Positions 54,723 through 64,000 of a stretch of DNA of 64,000 nt are shown here, piece by piece. Numbering within the stretch: the stretch's first letter is position 1; each line of letters begins with the position of its first letter. Below the pieces are notes generated by a model. The model was not told the DNA's origin, did no database searches, and worked only from the letters and a program-made list of their open reading frames with translations. This DNA comes from Pontibacter sp. SGAir0037. GTDB lineage: Bacteria; Bacteroidota; Bacteroidia; Cytophagales; Hymenobacteraceae. Position numbers and translations under genes: made by a program. The stretch covers positions 4,588,001 through 4,652,000 of the forward strand of contig NZ_CP028092.1 of the NCBI RefSeq assembly GCF_005491705.1. Direction: 5' to 3'.

Positions 54723-56513
54723 ATGGCAGATCAAACTAAAACCCAAACCATAAAAGGTGGAGAATTCCTGATAAAGGAAACGAACCCACAGGAGGTATTT
54801 ACTCCTGCAGAATTTAATGAAGAGCAGCAAATGATGGCGCAGACCTGCCGCGATTTTGTGCGCGACGAGGTATACCCACTGCTGGAGCGGCTCGACAACC
54901 ACGAAGAGGGCCTGATGGAGAACCTGATGAAAAAGGCAGGGGAACTGGGGCTGTTCGCCGTGTCAATACCGGAACAGTACGGCGGCCTGAATATGGATTT
55001 CAATACCGCTTTATTGGTGACTGAGTCTGTAGGGGGAGGCCATTCATTCCCGGTTGCTTTTGCGGCACACACAGGTATTGGTACCTTGCCAATCCTGTAC
55101 TTCGGCACAGAGGAACAAAAGCAGAAGTATATTCCAAAGCTGGTAAGCGGCGAGTGGATGTCGGCTTACTGTTTAACTGAACCGGGTTCCGGATCAGATG
55201 CACTGGCAGCAAAAACGAAAGCTGTGTTGAATGAAGCCGGTACGCACTATATCCTCAATGGCCAGAAAATGTGGATTACCAACGCTGGCTTTGCCGATGT
55301 GTTTGTAGTGTTTGCACAAATAGATGGCGACAAGTTTACAGGCTTTATCGTGGAACGCAATTTCCCTGGTGTAAGCCTTGGCAACGAGGAACATAAAATG
55401 GGTATCAAAGGATCTTCTACGCGCCAGGTTTTTTTCGAAGACTGTGAAGTGCCTGTGGAGAATGTATTAGGTGAGATTGGTAAAGGCCATTTAATTGCTT
55501 TTAATATCCTGAATATTGGCCGTATTAAGCTTGCTGCTGCAACGTTGGGAGCATCTAAGCATGTAGCCGATCTGTCGGTAAAGTATGCGAATGAGCGGCA
55601 GCAGTTTAAATTACCTATCTCTAAGTTTGGCGCTATACGCCATAAGCTGGCAGAGCAGGCTATCCGCATCTATGCTGTAGAATCGGCTTTGTATCGAGCC
55701 GGTATGGATATTTACCGCATGGAGCAGGAGCTGATGGGGCAGGGCAAAGGTGAAAACGAGGCCCTGCTGGGAGCAGCCCGCGAGTTCGCTGTTGAATGTG
55801 CCATGCTGAAGGTAGAAGGATCAGAAGTGCTGGATTTTGTAGTAGATGAGGGTGTACAGATTTATGGTGGTTATGGCTTCTCTGCCGATTACCCCATGGA
55901 CCGTGCCTACCGCGATTCCCGTATCAATCGCATTTTTGAAGGCACCAACGAAATCAACCGCATGCTTACTGTGGATATGATTTTGAAAAAAGCCATGAAA
56001 GGAGAACTCGACCTGATGGGGCCGGCACAGGCGGTGCAGCAGGAACTGATGGCTATACCTGATTTCGGTTCTGAAGAAGAAGGTCTGTTTACGGCAGAAC
56101 ATAAAACAATCAGTAACCTGAAGAAAGCTATCCTGTTAGTGGCCGGAACAGCTGTGCAGAAATATATGAACTCTCTGGCAAAAGAGCAGGAAATTCTGAT
56201 GAATGTAGCTGACATGGCGATAAAGACATATGTAGCAGAATCTACGCTGCTACGGGTTGAGAAGCTAGTGGCCGACCAGGGCGAAGATGCAGTTGCTAAT
56301 GAAATGGACATCGTTCGGGTAGTTGTGAATGATGCCGCTGATATTGCCTTTAAAGCTGGCAAGGAAGCTATAGCGGCTATGGCTGAAGGAGACGAGCAGC
56401 GCCTGCTGTTTATGGGCTTGAAGCGATTCACGAAAAAAGATCTATACAATACCAAAGAAGCTCGGCGCCGTATAGCTGCTAAGCTAATCGAGGCAAACGA
56501 ATTTGTCTATTAA
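54723..56513 (+). CDS. Acyl-CoA dehydrogenase
   Basis: FAD-dependent acyl-CoA dehydrogenase (596 aa), first oxidation of beta-oxidation. YCLTEPGSGSDALAAKTKA, the substrate/FAD region MGIKGSSTRQVFFEDCEVP and the catalytic-Glu block IYGGYGFSADYPMDRAYRDSRINRIFEGTNEI are present. A C-terminal extension of about 170 residues makes it resemble the very-long-chain/ACAD9-like subgroup. It is the last gene of the operon and ends at a terminator. No ETF genes are in the window. Confidence 0.95.
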   Translation: MADQTKTQTIKGGEFLIKETNPQEVFTPAEFNEEQQMMAQTCRDFVRDEVYPLLERLDNHEEGLMENLMKKAGELGLFAVSIPEQYGGLNMDFNTALLVTESVGGGHSFPVAFAAHTGIGTLPILYFGTEEQKQKYIPKLVSGEWMSAYCLTEPGSGSDALAAKTKAVLNEAGTHYILNGQKMWITNAGFADVFVVFAQIDGDKFTGFIVERNFPGVSLGNEEHKMGIKGSSTRQVFFEDCEVPVENVLGEIGKGHLIAFNILNIGRIKLAAATLGASKHVADLSVKYANERQQFKLPISKFGAIRHKLAEQAIRIYAVESALYRAGMDIYRMEQELMGQGKGENEALLGAAREFAVECAMLKVEGSEVLDFVVDEGVQIYGGYGFSADYPMDRAYRDSRINRIFEGTNEINRMLTVDMILKKAMKGELDLMGPAQAVQQELMAIPDFGSEEEGLFTAEHKTISNLKKAILLVAGTAVQKYMNSLAKEQEILMNVADMAIKTYVAESTLLRVEKLVADQGEDAVANEMDIVRVVVNDAADIAFKAGKEAIAAMAEGDEQRLLFMGLKRFTKKDLYNTKEARRRIAAKLIEANEFVY

Positions 56514-56816
56514 AACACTAAACAACTGACTATTTTTTCTTAAAAATGGCTGCTTCCCGAAGGGGCAGCTTTTTTTATGCTTTGCAGCTTAATTTGTTTC
56601 TAAAAAAGGGTTACCGGAGTGGGGGTTTTAGATTAAAGAGCGATGCACCAGTTATGTGCTTATTGTTTACAGAAACGTAATAGTGTTATCCGGATCTGGT
56701 GCATGGGTTTGTATGGTCTGTTTTAAAATTTTCTCTACTAAAAATTAAAAAGAAATGACGGGTTTAACGTATGAGGTAAAGCACCCGGAATTGCAGCAGA
56801 AGGAAATTGTAAATTT
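56514..56816. other. 303-base gap between the beta-oxidation operon and the glycosyltransferase
   Basis: Holds the terminator at 56542-56577. Further on, a 9-bp inverted repeat (ATGCACCAG at 56643-56651 with CTGGTGCAT at 56696-56704) encloses 44 bases, possibly a structured leader of the glycosyltransferase mRNA. No ORF is evident. Confidence 0.4.
56542..56577 (+). terminator. Terminator after the acyl-CoA dehydrogenase gene
   Basis: Stem GCTGC/GCAGC plus CCC/GGG (56549-56569) with a GAA loop and a run of T residues. Confidence 0.8.
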
Positions 56817-57533
56817 ATGAAGGCTACTTGTTTGATCCCTATTTTCAATGAGCGGGAGCGTATAGGCGCAGTACTTGAAGTAATATCGAGAGTAAAGGGT
56901 ATTGCTCAGATTGTGTGTGTAGACGATGGTTCTACAGATGGTACAGTGGCATATTTAAATGCATTCTGGCCTCAGGTACAGGTGGTGAGCTTAGCAGTTA
57001 ACCAAGGGAAATCCTCTGCTATCCGGCAGGGGTTAAAAGCTGTGCAGCATGAGGTGGTGCTGCTAATGGATGCCGACCTGCAGGATTTAAAGAAAGAGGA
57101 GATACAGGATGCCGTGGCCGCATTTCATAGGTATCATTCCATAGATATGATCATCCTGAGAAGAGTGAATGCGCCATGGTTTGTAAAGTTTTACAGAAGC
57201 GATGTTCTGCTATCTGGCGAAAGGCTGATCAGAAAGAAAGATCTGGAGCAGATCCTGAGCCAGGAGGTAAGCCGCTACCAGTTAGAAGTAGCTATAAACC
57301 GCTTCATGATCAAAAACCATAAAGTAGTGCGTTGGATGCCTTGGTCTGCCATGAACACTTATAAAACAGAAAAGTGGGGGGCATTGGAAGGCTCCCGGAA
57401 AGAGTTCAGGATGTATGTTGAAATAGTGTACTATGTTGGTCTTGTACATATGTTTATTCAACTGGCCTCTTTTACAAAACAACTCGGAAACTCTTCCCAG
57501 GGAGCATCGAAATATAAACTCAAAAAACTTTAG
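56817..57533 (+). CDS. Family 2 glycosyltransferase
   Basis: GT-A fold transferase (238 aa). CLIPIFNERERIGAVLEV, the nucleotide-binding VDDGSTDGT, NQGKSSAIRQGL and the metal-binding LLMDADLQDL (DAD) show the DPM1-like GT2 core. The C-terminal region (about 200-225) is weakly hydrophobic. The acceptor is unknown. It stands alone between terminators. Confidence 0.9.
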   Translation: MKATCLIPIFNERERIGAVLEVISRVKGIAQIVCVDDGSTDGTVAYLNAFWPQVQVVSLAVNQGKSSAIRQGLKAVQHEVVLLMDADLQDLKKEEIQDAVAAFHRYHSIDMIILRRVNAPWFVKFYRSDVLLSGERLIRKKDLEQILSQEVSRYQLEVAINRFMIKNHKVVRWMPWSAMNTYKTEKWGALEGSRKEFRMYVEIVYYVGLVHMFIQLASFTKQLGNSSQGASKYKLKKL

Positions 57534-57940
57534 AGGCATACTATACTGTGCTTTAACAGTAACAGTAGGAGCTATAGATGGTTCGGAAAGAGCTGCTATA
57601 GCTCTTTTTTTATGTCTTGTATTTCTCTTGATGTAAGGTTTTACATTTCTAGTACGGCTGCACAATTTCATAGAAGTACAATTCCATCTTTTATTTGGTA
57701 ATTAAAATATAACCTCTATAAAATATTAAATTAACCACAATTAGTTGTTTCTTAAAGTAGCAGGTGGTAAATAGCATTGGCATTAAAATGCTTCCATATA
57801 TATCTAATAGATTGTCAGGCAATATTTATCAACTACAGCTTCTTCGGAATGAACCTTTTATTAAAAATTTTTATTCTGAAACCATGTAAGAATAATCTTA
57901 GAGACTGAGACTGCCTACTAAACTGAAAGCAAATTATGTT
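57534..57940. other. 407-base AT-rich gap
   Basis: Contains the terminator at 57587-57611. The remainder is AT-rich without TAnnTTTG boxes that I can place, ending at a 59-residue ORF. Confidence 0.4.
57587..57611 (+). terminator. Terminator after the glycosyltransferase gene
   Basis: Eight-bp stem AAAGAGCT/AGCTCTTT (57587-57594 with 57600-57607) followed by T residues to 57611. Confidence 0.82.
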
Positions 57941-58120
57941 ATGAAAATTTTACTCAAAATATTCCTATTTATCGGTATTATCTTGATCAGTAAATGGAAT
58001 AACGATACTGTTAAAGAAAAGGAAGAGGCACTGGCAAAAAATAATACTTCTGTACCTGCTGCTGAACCTAAAGAAATTGATCAGGTTACTGAAGCTAGCT
58101 TTATCTCTACCTTCAACTGA
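57941..58120 (+). CDS. 59-residue small exported or membrane-anchored ORF
   Basis: The frame reads MKILLKIFLFIGIILISKW, a signal-anchor-like start, followed by a hydrophilic tail (KEKEEALAK, then VPAAEPKEIDQV) and ends FISTFN. Codon use looks coding and there are no internal stops, but I see no clear ribosome-binding site or promoter and recognise no family. It ends 6 bases before the convergent recG stop. It may be a small secreted or inner-membrane peptide, or a chance ORF. Confidence 0.45.
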   Translation: MKILLKIFLFIGIILISKWNNDTVKEKEEALAKNNTSVPAAEPKEIDQVTEASFISTFN

Positions 58121-58126
58121 AAAGCA

Positions 58127-60226
58127 TTAGCTTATCCTGCTCCAGTTTACAGCATTCACACTCAAAGACTGAATATGCCGTCGTATATTCATGTTCTGAG
58201 GTTGCTCCAGTAAAGGGTCTTCCTGTAATACCTGTTGAGCCGCCGCTCTGGCCTCCTGAAGAATAGGGGCATCTTTTGCCAGATCTGATATAAGTAAGTC
58301 CAGTACGCCACTTTGCTGTGTTCCCATCAGGTCTCCCGGCCCACGCAGCTTAAGATCTATATCGGCAATCTCAAAGCCGTTGTTGGTGCGTACCATCGTT
58401 TCTAGTCTGGTCTTGCTGTCTTTACTCAGTTTATAGCCTGTCATTAAAATGCAGTAGCTCTGGTCGGCACCACGGCCTACCCGTCCTCTTAACTGGTGCA
58501 ACTGCGATAAGCCAAACCTCTCTGCACTTTCTATAATCATCACAGAAGCATTGGGCACGTTTACGCCGACCTCAATTACGGTAGTAGCTACCATAATCTG
58601 TGTTTCGTTCTTTACAAAGCGCTGCATTTCATAGTCTTTGTCCTGCGCTTTCATTTTGCCGTGCACCATGCTTACCTTAAACTCCGGGAAAGCACGCTTA
58701 ACACTTTCGTAGCCATCCATCAGGTCTTTGTAGTTTTCCATCTGCTCCGACTCTTCTATAAGCGGATATACAATGTACACCTGGCGGCCCAGCTTTATCT
58801 GGTCGCGGATGAACTGGAACACGCGCAGACGATGGCTGTCGAAGCGGTGGGTGGTAATAATTTCTTTACGGCCAGCCGGTAACTCGTCAATCACCGATAC
58901 ATCCAGGTCGCCGTAGAGCGTCATGGCCAGCGTGCGGGGAATAGGAGTGGCTGTCATCACGAGCACATGCGGTATAACTCGTGGATTTTTGCGCCACAGC
59001 TTAGAACGCTGCTCTACGCCGAAGCGGTGTTGCTCATCTACAATACAAAGCCCCAGGTTCTGGAACTGCACCACATCCTCAAGCAGGGCGTGCGTACCAA
59101 CAATCATTTTCATTTCGCCGGAGCGGAGCTGTTCGTGTAGTAACTTGCGTTCTTTTGTTTTGGAAGAGCCTGTTAGCTTTCCAATGTTGATGCCTAACTT
59201 ATCGGCATACTCTTTAAGGCCGGTATAATGCTGGTCTGCCAGTATTTCGGTAGGAGCCATCAGCACCGACTGTGCTCCATTGTCGGCAGCAATCAGCATG
59301 GTGATAAAGGCTACAATGGTCTTGCCGGAGCCCACATCGCCCTGTAGCAGGCGGTTCATCTGTTTGCCAGAAGTTAAATCAGCATATATTTCTTTTACTA
59401 CCCGCTTCTGCGCGTGAGTTAAGTCGAAAGAGAGGTGGTTTTTGTAGAACTCGGTAAGCGTAGGCACCTGTTTGAACACCTGTCCTTTGAGGTCGGCCTT
59501 GCGCACTACTTTCTGGCGGAAGAGGCGCAGCTGTATGTAAAAGAGCTCTTCAAATTTAAGCCGGAATTTTGCCTTATTATATTTATCTGCTGTCTCAGGA
59601 AAATGAATATTGATCAGCGCATTCCGCTTATCCATCAGACGGTAATGATCGATCAACGCCGGCGATAGCGATTCCTGTATGTTAGGACCAGCCACCTTCA
59701 GCAGTGCCTCCATCATTTTACTGATCACTTTGCTGTCGATGCGGTGAGCTTTTAGCTTTTCGGTGGTATGGTAAACGGGCTGCAGAAAGGCAGAGGTTTG
59801 CTTTTCTTCGGCTAATTCCTCCAGCTCCGGGTGGGCCATGTTAAATTTGCCATTGAAAGAGGTAGGTTTACCAAACACAATATAGTCTGTGTGGTTCTTC
59901 AGCGTCTTCTGCATCCATTTCACGCCCTTAAACCAAACCAGTTCCATCTCATCGCCGTGCTCATCTACCAAGGTGGCGGCTAAACGTTGCTTACGGCCTT
60001 CACCTAATAGCTCTTTTCCGCGCACACGCCCTCGCACCTGCACATAAGGCATGCTCTCGTCCAGTTCCCTGATTGTATAAAATTGTGTGCGGTCAAGGTA
60101 ACGAAACGGGTAGTGCTGAATCAGGTCGCCATAGGTAAAGATTTGTAGTTCCTTTTGCAGCAGTTCTGCCCGCATAGGTCCTACACCTTTCAAAAACTCT
60201 ATCTTCGTATGAAAAAAGTTGCTCAA
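58127..60226 (-). CDS. recG: ATP-dependent DNA helicase RecG
   Basis: RecG (699 aa) reverses stalled forks and processes branched DNA. The N-terminal wedge/OB domain covers about residues 60-150. The helicase core has Walker A GDVGSGKT (residues 296-303), DEQHRFGV (motif II), TATPIPRTLA (motif III) and QLRGRVGRG (motif VI). Length is normal. It is convergent with the 59-residue ORF; a TATCTTTG box lies 30 bases upstream. Confidence 0.97.
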   Translation of the reverse strand: MSNFFHTKIEFLKGVGPMRAELLQKELQIFTYGDLIQHYPFRYLDRTQFYTIRELDESMPYVQVRGRVRGKELLGEGRKQRLAATLVDEHGDEMELVWFKGVKWMQKTLKNHTDYIVFGKPTSFNGKFNMAHPELEELAEEKQTSAFLQPVYHTTEKLKAHRIDSKVISKMMEALLKVAGPNIQESLSPALIDHYRLMDKRNALINIHFPETADKYNKAKFRLKFEELFYIQLRLFRQKVVRKADLKGQVFKQVPTLTEFYKNHLSFDLTHAQKRVVKEIYADLTSGKQMNRLLQGDVGSGKTIVAFITMLIAADNGAQSVLMAPTEILADQHYTGLKEYADKLGINIGKLTGSSKTKERKLLHEQLRSGEMKMIVGTHALLEDVVQFQNLGLCIVDEQHRFGVEQRSKLWRKNPRVIPHVLVMTATPIPRTLAMTLYGDLDVSVIDELPAGRKEIITTHRFDSHRLRVFQFIRDQIKLGRQVYIVYPLIEESEQMENYKDLMDGYESVKRAFPEFKVSMVHGKMKAQDKDYEMQRFVKNETQIMVATTVIEVGVNVPNASVMIIESAERFGLSQLHQLRGRVGRGADQSYCILMTGYKLSKDSKTRLETMVRTNNGFEIADIDLKLRGPGDLMGTQQSGVLDLLISDLAKDAPILQEARAAAQQVLQEDPLLEQPQNMNIRRHIQSLSVNAVNWSRIS

Positions 60227-60255
60227 TGCCGCCTGTTGGTTGTTTATCTGTAGTA

Positions 60256-60263
60256 CAAAGATA
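60256..60263 (-). promoter_or_regulatory. -7 element TATCTTTG for recG
   Basis: A TAnnTTTG match on the minus strand 30 bases before the recG ATG; the -33 region has TTTT rather than TTTG. Confidence 0.42.
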
Positions 60264-60335
60264 AACCAGAAAGGTTAAAAGACTTTTATCTGTAGCGATA
60301 AAGTGTTTTGACCTTTTGATAACCTAAGAGATGAC

Positions 60336-60959
60336 TTACCTTTTCTCCCTAAACTGCAGTGTATTCAGCAGGTGCACAATGTCTTTCTTCACATACTCAA
60401 TAACAGGAGCCAGCGAATCGTTTTGTGTAGCTGTTTTAAAGTACAATGCGCCTCTGAAGAAATGTTTTGTAGAGTCTGTTACATAAAACTGAAACTGGCT
60501 TGGCACCTCACCCTCTAATTCAAACACAGAAGCAACATCTCCCTGAGGCGTTCTCACTTCTGTTTCCTCTATGGAGTATGCCTTTATCTGGTGCTTCCCT
60601 GTGAGCTTACGGGCATCCTCTATTAAGTCGTTCAACATTTTCGGGTTGTTGTTGAGCTCCTTATACGTTAGCTGCACATTAGCTCCTAAACTGGTATAAA
60701 GAATATTTATCCAGTGAGGCTGTGCAATGCTGGAAGAATCAGGGCGAATTTTGGCATACTTCGAATACTCGAAAGTATAAGGGTGCGAGGCCTCCAACTG
60801 CCGGTAAGCCGGTTCCGGTAAATCAATACGGTTGTAGCCTTTAGGTTTAGGAGTATATTCAGCAGAACAGGCAGTAAGGGCAACAGCCAGGGCAGCCAGT
60901 AGAAACAGCTTTGGTTTAGCTGTTAACTTTATAAAAGTGTTCTTTTTTAGTAGCAACAT
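60336..60959 (-). CDS. gldD: Gliding motility lipoprotein GldD
   Basis: GldD (about 207 aa), a lipoprotein needed for gliding and type IX secretion in Flavobacterium. The lipobox LTAC follows a hydrophobic stretch, and the mature part begins [21 protein letters not shown], characteristic of the family. A GTG at 60980 would lengthen it by 7 residues; I prefer the ATG at 60959, which gives a normal signal peptide. It still overlaps gldE by 44 bases. Order mutY-ssb-gldE-gldD matches other Bacteroidota. Confidence 0.9.
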   Translation of the reverse strand: MLLLKKNTFIKLTAKPKLFLLAALAVALTACSAEYTPKPKGYNRIDLPEPAYRQLEASHPYTFEYSKYAKIRPDSSSIAQPHWINILYTSLGANVQLTYKELNNNPKMLNDLIEDARKLTGKHQIKAYSIEETEVRTPQGDVASVFELEGEVPSQFQFYVTDSTKHFFRGALYFKTATQNDSLAPVIEYVKKDIVHLLNTLQFREKR

Positions 60960-62286
60960 TAATTTTAACTCGTTTAACACGCTTCTTGTCTGCCGACTCT
61001 ACTGTAAAGTGAAAGCGTTGGTAATCTATTGTCTCCCCGACGCGGGGTATGCGGGAAAAGAGCTCCAGCATTAAGCCTGCAATGGTTTCATTTGTACCTT
61101 TTACCTCGTCGAATGCATTAAAAGGCACTTCGGCTATCTTGCAAAAGTCGTGCAACGATATCTTGCCGTCAAAGATAAATGTATTTTCGTCTAGTTGAGA
61201 ATATATGATTTCATCATCGTCGTACTCGTCGTTAATCTCTCCTACAATCTCTTCTACTACATCTTCGAGCGTAAGCAAACCTGTGGTGGCACCCTGTTCG
61301 TTTAGTACAATCGCCATATGAACGTGCTTCGCCTTAAAGTCTTTAAACAGGTCAGAGATCAGCTTCGTTTCAGGAACAAAAAACGGCGGCTGTACCAGTT
61401 TCTGCCATTCAAAGTTCGCTCCCTTATCCAGGTGAGGCAATAGGTCTTTTATATATAAGATGCCTTCTATCTGATCGGTGCTATCGGAATAAACCGGTAC
61501 GCGGGAATAGCCCCATTTTACAATCTTCGGTAAAAGCTCGGGCAGCGTATAGCGCATATTAAATGCTATGATGTCGGGGCGCGGACGCATAATCTGCTTT
61601 ACAGTAATGGCCCCGAAATTTACGACACCGCGCAGAATTTTACGCTCTTCCGGCGAAGTGTCTTCGTTTGTTAAGGCTACATCCAGGCTGTGATGCAGTT
61701 CCTCCAACGTGTGATGGTATGAATTTACCATATAGCGCTTCTCAAAGAAGTTACTGATCGAAACCAGCAGCCAGGCTAGCGGCGCTACCAGTTGTTGCAT
61801 AATATTTACTGCAGGAGCAGTACGTTCCATAATAAGCGTGGTGTGCTTCTGAGCATATACTTTTGGTAAAACCTCTCCAAAGAAAACAATGCAGAAGGTA
61901 ATCAGCAGCATAGAAGCCAGTAGCGTAAGAACCGGTATATTGGTAGTTCCCAGCACTTGCCAGGCAATGTAGGCAAACAAAGTAATAATACTTACATGTA
62001 TGGCATTATTAACGATAAGGAAGGTGCTCAGTAACCGGCGGGGTTTATGTAGCAGGTTATAGATCGTCTGCTCGGCAGGAACCTTGCTGGCCTTATATTT
62101 TTCCAGTTCTTTATCTCTGATAGAAAAAAAAGCTGCTTCTGCTCCGGATGTCAGAGCAGAAAGCAGCAGTAATAGAAAGCAGGCCAGCATGGCCGCTATA
62201 TAGTCGAACCTGAGTAGGGCAGTTGTGTCCTGTAAAAGTTGAAGTAAACTGTAACTCAGGGGGTCTCCTGTGTCTAAACTGTCCAA
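60916..62286 (-). CDS. gldE: Gliding motility-associated protein GldE (CNNM/CBS/CorC family)
   Basis: 456-residue membrane protein with an N-terminal CNNM (DUF21) region of four hydrophobic spans (about residues 30-190), a CBS pair (about 210-335; [12 protein letters not shown] and [17 protein letters not shown]) and a C-terminal CorC_HlyC domain. Hemolysin-like homologues handle Mg/Co ions; GldE is required with GldD for motility. Its 3' end overlaps gldD, and its start lies 26 bases after ssb. Confidence 0.93.
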   Translation of the reverse strand: MDSLDTGDPLSYSLLQLLQDTTALLRFDYIAAMLACFLLLLLSALTSGAEAAFFSIRDKELEKYKASKVPAEQTIYNLLHKPRRLLSTFLIVNNAIHVSIITLFAYIAWQVLGTTNIPVLTLLASMLLITFCIVFFGEVLPKVYAQKHTTLIMERTAPAVNIMQQLVAPLAWLLVSISNFFEKRYMVNSYHHTLEELHHSLDVALTNEDTSPEERKILRGVVNFGAITVKQIMRPRPDIIAFNMRYTLPELLPKIVKWGYSRVPVYSDSTDQIEGILYIKDLLPHLDKGANFEWQKLVQPPFFVPETKLISDLFKDFKAKHVHMAIVLNEQGATTGLLTLEDVVEEIVGEINDEYDDDEIIYSQLDENTFIFDGKISLHDFCKIAEVPFNAFDEVKGTNETIAGLMLELFSRIPRVGETIDYQRFHFTVESADKKRVKRVKINVATKKEHFYKVNS

Positions 62287-62312
62287 AATAATATTGCTTA
62301 GTAAAACATAGC

Positions 62313-62777
62313 TTAGAATGGCAGGTCGTCCGGCTCATCGTTCTGGAAGGCAGAGGCACCGCCGCTGGCAGAAGAGCTGCTACTGCTGCCCGAACTTTGA
62401 GAAGAGTAGGCATCCTGGTAATTTCCTGCCCCGCCGCCGTTATCGCTTCTGCCGCCTAACATGGTCATGTTATCGGCTACAATCTCGGTGCTGTAGCGTT
62501 GGTTGCCGTCTTTGTCCTGGTATTGATTTGTTCTGATCTTGCCCTCTATAAAAACAGACTGGCCTTTTCTGAGATATTTTTCAGCCACTTCGGCCAGGCC
62601 TCTCCACAGCACAATATTATGCCACTCGGTTTTTTCCTGCTTCTGGCCGTTTCTGTCTTTAAAAGTTTCTGATGTTGCGATTGGGAAACGGGCTACAGCC
62701 ACGCCTCCTTCTAAATGCCTAACCTCAGGGTCTTTACCCAGGTTACCGATAAGAATCACTTTGTTTACACTTGCCAT
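62313..62777 (-). CDS. ssb: Single-stranded DNA-binding protein
   Basis: SSB (154 aa): OB fold from VNKVILIGNLGKDPEVR through YLRKGQSVFIEGKIRT, a Gly/Ser-rich linker and the acidic C-terminal tail EPDDLPF that binds repair and replication partners. Between mutY and gldE, as in other Bacteroidota. Confidence 0.97.
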   Translation of the reverse strand: MASVNKVILIGNLGKDPEVRHLEGGVAVARFPIATSETFKDRNGQKQEKTEWHNIVLWRGLAEVAEKYLRKGQSVFIEGKIRTNQYQDKDGNQRYSTEIVADNMTMLGGRSDNGGGAGNYQDAYSSQSSGSSSSSSASGGASAFQNDEPDDLPF

Positions 62778-62904
62778 GCCTGTGTTTTATTTTGCTCTAA
62801 AGTTAATAAGTGCTTCCTGCTGCCCGGCTACTGCTATTTTATCAGCCTGGTATGTTATGCCGCTGATAATGTGCATAATGCTTTTGCAGAAGGAAAGGTT
62901 CAGT

Positions 62905-63987
62905 CTATAAATTTACTAAAATCTTAGCATCTTTCAAATAGCTGCTGATCAATACTGGCTTTGGGAGTGCCTCCAGTTCTTCTGCTGTATAAGGGGCTAC
63001 CCGCGCTTCCTGTGCTATTTGCTCTTTTAAACGGGATTTAAGTTTGATGGTATAAAACCTGGCGGTGATTTTTTGGTGGCTCAGCACATGCTTATAATCT
63101 TTAAGCGGCAGTATAACCTGTGTCTCATCTATCTCCAGCCCTGCTTCTTTCAACTCCTGTAGCGCCTGGTCAGCATCCAGGTTTTTACTGTTGCTCTCAT
63201 ACAGGTAAAAGTCGTAGAGCCCCTGCCAGATGTCACCAGCAGCGCGTTTGCGCATGTAATACGTGCCGTTGTAGGCAAGTACAAAATAGTGGAAAAAACG
63301 AGGCCGTGCCGCTTTGGCTTTCGATTTTACAGGCAGCTCCTGCACCAGGCCATGTGTAAAAGCAAAACAACTCTGCTGCAAGGGGCAGAACAGGCAATCA
63401 GGCATAACAGGAGTACACTGAATAGCACCAAACTCCATAATAGCCTGGTTAAAAGTATCCGGTTCGTCGGCCGGAATAAGCGAATCGGCCAATTCCTGAA
63501 ATATTTTTCGGGAGGCGGGTGCAGCAATATCGTCTGATAAGCCATGGGTGCGAGCCAGGACCCTGAACACATTGCCATCGAGCACAGCTACCTTTTCTTT
63601 AAACGCAAAAGAAGCAATGGCCGCTGCAGTATAGCTTCCCACTCCTTTAAGTTTGAGAAGTTCCTGGTAATTATCCGGAAATGTGCCACCGTATTGCTCC
63701 ACTATCTGCTGCGCTGTGTGATGCATGTTGCGGGCCCGGGAATAGTAGCCTAAGCCTTGCCAGAGGCGCAGTATCTCATCTTCCGGGGCGGCAGCCATGT
63801 CTTGTATGACAGGGTAAGCCGCTACAAACTTCTGGTAGTAGGGCAAGCCCTGCGCCACCCGCGTCTGCTGCAGAATTACTTCCGATAGCCATATATAGTA
63901 GGGGTTGCGTGTGTCGCGCCAGGGTAAAGCTCTTTTATGCCGCTGATACCAGTTAATAAGCGTATCGGCAAAAAAATGTGTTTCCAT
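62905..63987 (-). CDS. mutY: A/G-specific adenine glycosylase MutY
   Basis: MutY (360 aa) removes adenine mispaired with 8-oxoguanine. The catalytic Glu is in IWLSEVILQQT (E36), the helix-hairpin-helix in LKLKGVGSYTAAAIASFAF and the catalytic Asp in VLDGNVFR (D137). The Fe-S cluster ligands are C191, C198, C201 and C207 (C-X6-C-X2-C-X5-C). A C-terminal MutT-like domain follows (HYFVLAYNGTYYMRKR). Length is normal. Confidence 0.96.
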   Translation of the reverse strand: METHFFADTLINWYQRHKRALPWRDTRNPYYIWLSEVILQQTRVAQGLPYYQKFVAAYPVIQDMAAAPEDEILRLWQGLGYYSRARNMHHTAQQIVEQYGGTFPDNYQELLKLKGVGSYTAAAIASFAFKEKVAVLDGNVFRVLARTHGLSDDIAAPASRKIFQELADSLIPADEPDTFNQAIMEFGAIQCTPVMPDCLFCPLQQSCFAFTHGLVQELPVKSKAKAARPRFFHYFVLAYNGTYYMRKRAAGDIWQGLYDFYLYESNSKNLDADQALQELKEAGLEIDETQVILPLKDYKHVLSHQKITARFYTIKLKSRLKEQIAQEARVAPYTAEELEALPKPVLISSYLKDAKILVNL

Positions 63988-64000
63988 AGTTACTGTTGCA

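Noticed and set aside
60960..60980. GTG start at 60980 for gldD.
   Set aside because: It adds seven residues before the hydrophobic signal segment and enlarges the overlap with gldE; the ATG at 60959 is a better lipoprotein start, although neither has a clear ribosome-binding site.
1..64000. CRISPR arrays, prophage, transposase-based insertion sequences, toxin-antitoxin or defence islands.
   Set aside because: No regularly spaced direct repeats, no phage structural genes, no transposase or defence-family motifs were found in any frame I read.

Overview
The window is a stretch of chromosome from a Bacteroidota bacterium, most likely order Cytophagales and close to Hymenobacteraceae/Pontibacter (inference). 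The grounds are the gldE-gldD gliding genes after mutY-ssb, a SusC/SusD pair, a TonB-ExbB-ExbD-ExbD operon, two OmpH/Skp genes after bamA, a single-stranded DNA-binding protein ending in DDLPF, and several TAnnTTTG promoter elements of the Bacteroidota sigma-A type. It holds about 52 protein genes. I found no rRNA, tRNA, CRISPR array, prophage or transposase.

Layout. 1-4.4 kb: 3' part of bamA, two ompH/skp genes and an RluD-type pseudouridine synthase. 4.4-10.4 kb (minus strand): exbB-exbD-exbD-tonB, a strong terminator, then a small membrane protein, a PstS-like lipoprotein and a TPR protein. 10.9-15.2 kb: mazG, glmM, a cysteine desulfurase and a LOG-family gene. 15.3-37.8 kb: a glucuronoxylan-use island. 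Minus-strand arm: susC, susD, uxuA, a hexuronate transporter and a GH115 alpha-glucuronidase. Plus-strand arm: a LacI-type regulator, GH67 alpha-glucuronidase, an SDR dehydrogenase and a GH10 xylanase. A second LacI-type regulator diverges from xylB-xylA-xylE. 37.9-47.5 kb: hemH, era, der, a small acidic lipoprotein, two uncharacterised genes, murQ with a sugar kinase, a mini cytochrome b5-like protein and an arginase-fold protein. 47.8-56.5 kb: an acyl-CoA synthetase, then a MarR-led fatty-acid beta-oxidation operon. 56.8-64 kb: a glycosyltransferase, a 59-residue ORF, recG, gldD, gldE, ssb and mutY.

How the genes fit together. The xylan island can plausibly cut xylan (GH10), import fragments (SusCD), remove (methyl)glucuronate (GH67 and GH115), take up uronate (ExuT type), dehydrate mannonate (UxuA) and feed xylose through XylE, XylA and XylB. 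Glucuronate isomerase, classical UxuB, the KDG kinase/aldolase and a beta-xylosidase are not in the window; the SDR gene is the best candidate for the UxuB step. Two palindromic operator systems match the two LacI-type regulators.

The most unusual feature is in the beta-oxidation operon. Two unrelated single-gene cassettes sit at intercistronic junctions in operon orientation: a GIY-YIG nuclease gene and a four-helix-bundle (23S rRNA intervening-sequence type) gene. Each is closely enclosed by its own imperfect inverted repeat. A third, gene-less inverted-repeat element lies at 46.15-46.37 kb. These look like intervening-sequence-like or REP-like mobile cassettes whose transcripts would fold into long stems inside the operon mRNA.
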